From NCBI GenBank assembly GCA_943332745.1, contig CALQQQ010000059.1, forward strand, positions 1 through 7,002: 7,002 nt of DNA. Direction: 5' to 3'. Below are positions 6,206 through 7,002 of this stretch, one piece after another. Made by a program: the position numbers and the translations under genes. The notes beneath the pieces are model-generated. The model saw nothing but the letters and a program-made list of their open reading frames with translations, was not told where the DNA came from and ran no database searches. The DNA comes from Opitutus sp. GAS368 (lineage in GTDB: Bacteria > Verrucomicrobiota > Verrucomicrobiae > Opitutales > UBA953). Position 1 is the stretch's first letter. Every line of letters begins with the position of its first letter.

Positions 6206-7002
6206 ATGGCCGACCCAACCGACAAGATGGAATCCATCATCAACCTGTGCAAACGCCGCGGGTTCGTCTTCCCTTCCTCTGACATCTACGGCGGCTTCAA
6301 TGGCTTCTTCGACTACGGCCCTCTGGGCGTCGAGCTGAAGAACAACATTAAGCAGGCCTGGTGGCAGGACTTCGTCCACCGCCGCGACGACATCGTCGGC
6401 CTCGACTCCTCGATCATCCATCACCCTACGACCTGGAAGGCCTCGGGTCACATCGAAAATTTCACCGACCCGCTCGTCGACTGTAAGGAGTCGAAGATGC
6501 GTTACCGCGCCGACCAGCTCTTCTTCGCCCCGGTGCGCGTTGCCGGCGAGACCATTGGTTACGTCTCCGTCCTCGAAGACGACGGTATGCAGGCCAAGGC
6601 CGACGAGATGGCCAACGATATGAAGCGCAAGCTCGCCAAGCAGGGCGCGCTCGATCCGGTGGTGCTCAAGGATTACACCGAGTCCACGACCGAGGAGCAT
6701 GCGCTCATTCCTTCGCCTGCCACCGGCAAGCCGGGTTCGCTTACGCCACCCCGCTCATTCAACATGATGTTCCAGACGTACGTCGGTGCCATGCAGGACG
6801 CGTCGGCTACCGCCTATCTCCGTCCGGAGACCGCGCAGGGTATCTTCATTAACTTCAAGAACGTCGTCGACACGGGCCGCGTGAAGTTACCTTTCGGCAT
6901 CGCTCAAATCGGCAAGGCGTTCCGCAACGAGATCAACCCACGCAACTTCATCTTCCGCTCCCGTGAGTTTGAACAGATGGAAATCGAGTATTTCATCTCG
7001 CC
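6206..7002 (+). CDS. glyQS: Glycyl-tRNA synthetase, single-chain type, 3' end outside window
   Basis: Charges tRNA-Gly with glycine using ATP in the cytoplasm. The visible 265 residues begin [20 protein letters not shown] and belong to the class IIa single-chain (alpha2, eukaryote/archaea-like) GlyRS, not the GlyQ/GlyS alpha2-beta2 type. Supporting motifs are [21 protein letters not shown] (21-41; motif 1 follows at about 42-85), [14 protein letters not shown] (204-217) and motif 2 in [20 protein letters not shown] (235-254), where Arg240 and Glu242 should bind ATP and glycine. Motif 3 and the anticodon-binding domain lie beyond the edge. Just before FNMMF (185-189), where many homologues have a zinc-binding CPxCG, this protein reads [11 protein letters not shown]; only two cysteines (15 and 93) occur in the visible part. 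ATG at 6206 is the natural start; no Shine-Dalgarno is seen. The 57-base gap makes it either the last gene of the scpB cluster or separately transcribed. Confidence 0.95.
   Translation, partial: MADPTDKMESIINLCKRRGFVFPSSDIYGGFNGFFDYGPLGVELKNNIKQAWWQDFVHRRDDIVGLDSSIIHHPTTWKASGHIENFTDPLVDCKESKMRYRADQLFFAPVRVAGETIGYVSVLEDDGMQAKADEMANDMKRKLAKQGALDPVVLKDYTESTTEEHALIPSPATGKPGSLTPPRSFNMMFQTYVGAMQDASATAYLRPETAQGIFINFKNVVDTGRVKLPFGIAQIGKAFRNEINPRNFIFRSREFEQMEIEYFIS

Noticed and set aside
6197..6700. 167-codon minus-strand frame opposite glyQS
   Set aside because: It lies opposite the conserved glycyl-tRNA synthetase N-terminus and has no recognisable domain.
1..7002. Search for a novel defence, mobile or RNA-based system
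   Set aside because: All coding space belongs to recognisable housekeeping genes plus one MCE protein. No direct-repeat arrays, transposase motifs, tRNA-like folds, attachment sites or unexplained gaps over 117 bases were seen.

Overview
The window is a stretch of ordinary chromosomal housekeeping DNA from a GC-rich bacterium (roughly 60% G+C by eye). It shows no mobile elements, phage genes, tRNA or rRNA genes, or CRISPR array. The best guess for the host is Verrucomicrobiota, perhaps an Opitutales/Opitutaceae relative. That guess rests on remembered resemblance: an enlarged ScpB with a GTG start and an EFNLKKI N-terminus, a single-chain eukaryote-like glycyl-tRNA synthetase without its usual zinc cysteines, and starts that lack Shine-Dalgarno sequences. 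It is an inference, not a database result.

Layout. The left half is on the minus strand. Reading in the direction of transcription, ilvD (dihydroxy-acid dehydratase, 3246 to 1558) is followed by an intrinsic terminator-like hairpin (1503-1535), then by pgi (glucose-6-phosphate isomerase, starting at 1463 and running off the left edge after 487 visible residues). The right half is on the plus strand: scpB (condensin accessory subunit, 3364-4149), pheA (chorismate mutase/prephenate dehydratase with ACT domain, 4146-5213) and a membrane-anchored MCE/MlaD-family protein (5210-6148). These three are joined by two 4-base ATGA overlaps. After a 57-base gap comes glyQS (glycyl-tRNA synthetase, from 6206), which runs off the right edge after 265 codons. 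ilvD and scpB diverge from a 117-base control region (3247-3363).

How the genes relate. ilvD (branched-chain amino acids), pheA (phenylalanine) and glyQS (glycine charging) all concern amino acids, and pgi is central carbon metabolism. scpB and the MCE protein are functionally unrelated to pheA, yet they appear to be co-transcribed and translationally coupled with it. Coding density is very high and no gap between genes exceeds 117 bases.

I found no convincing undescribed system. The points worth a second look are modest: the ScpB insertion, the scpB-pheA-MCE coupling, the missing zinc cysteines in the glycyl-tRNA synthetase, the hairpin that overlaps an alternative in-frame pgi start, and the absence of Shine-Dalgarno sequences at all six starts.
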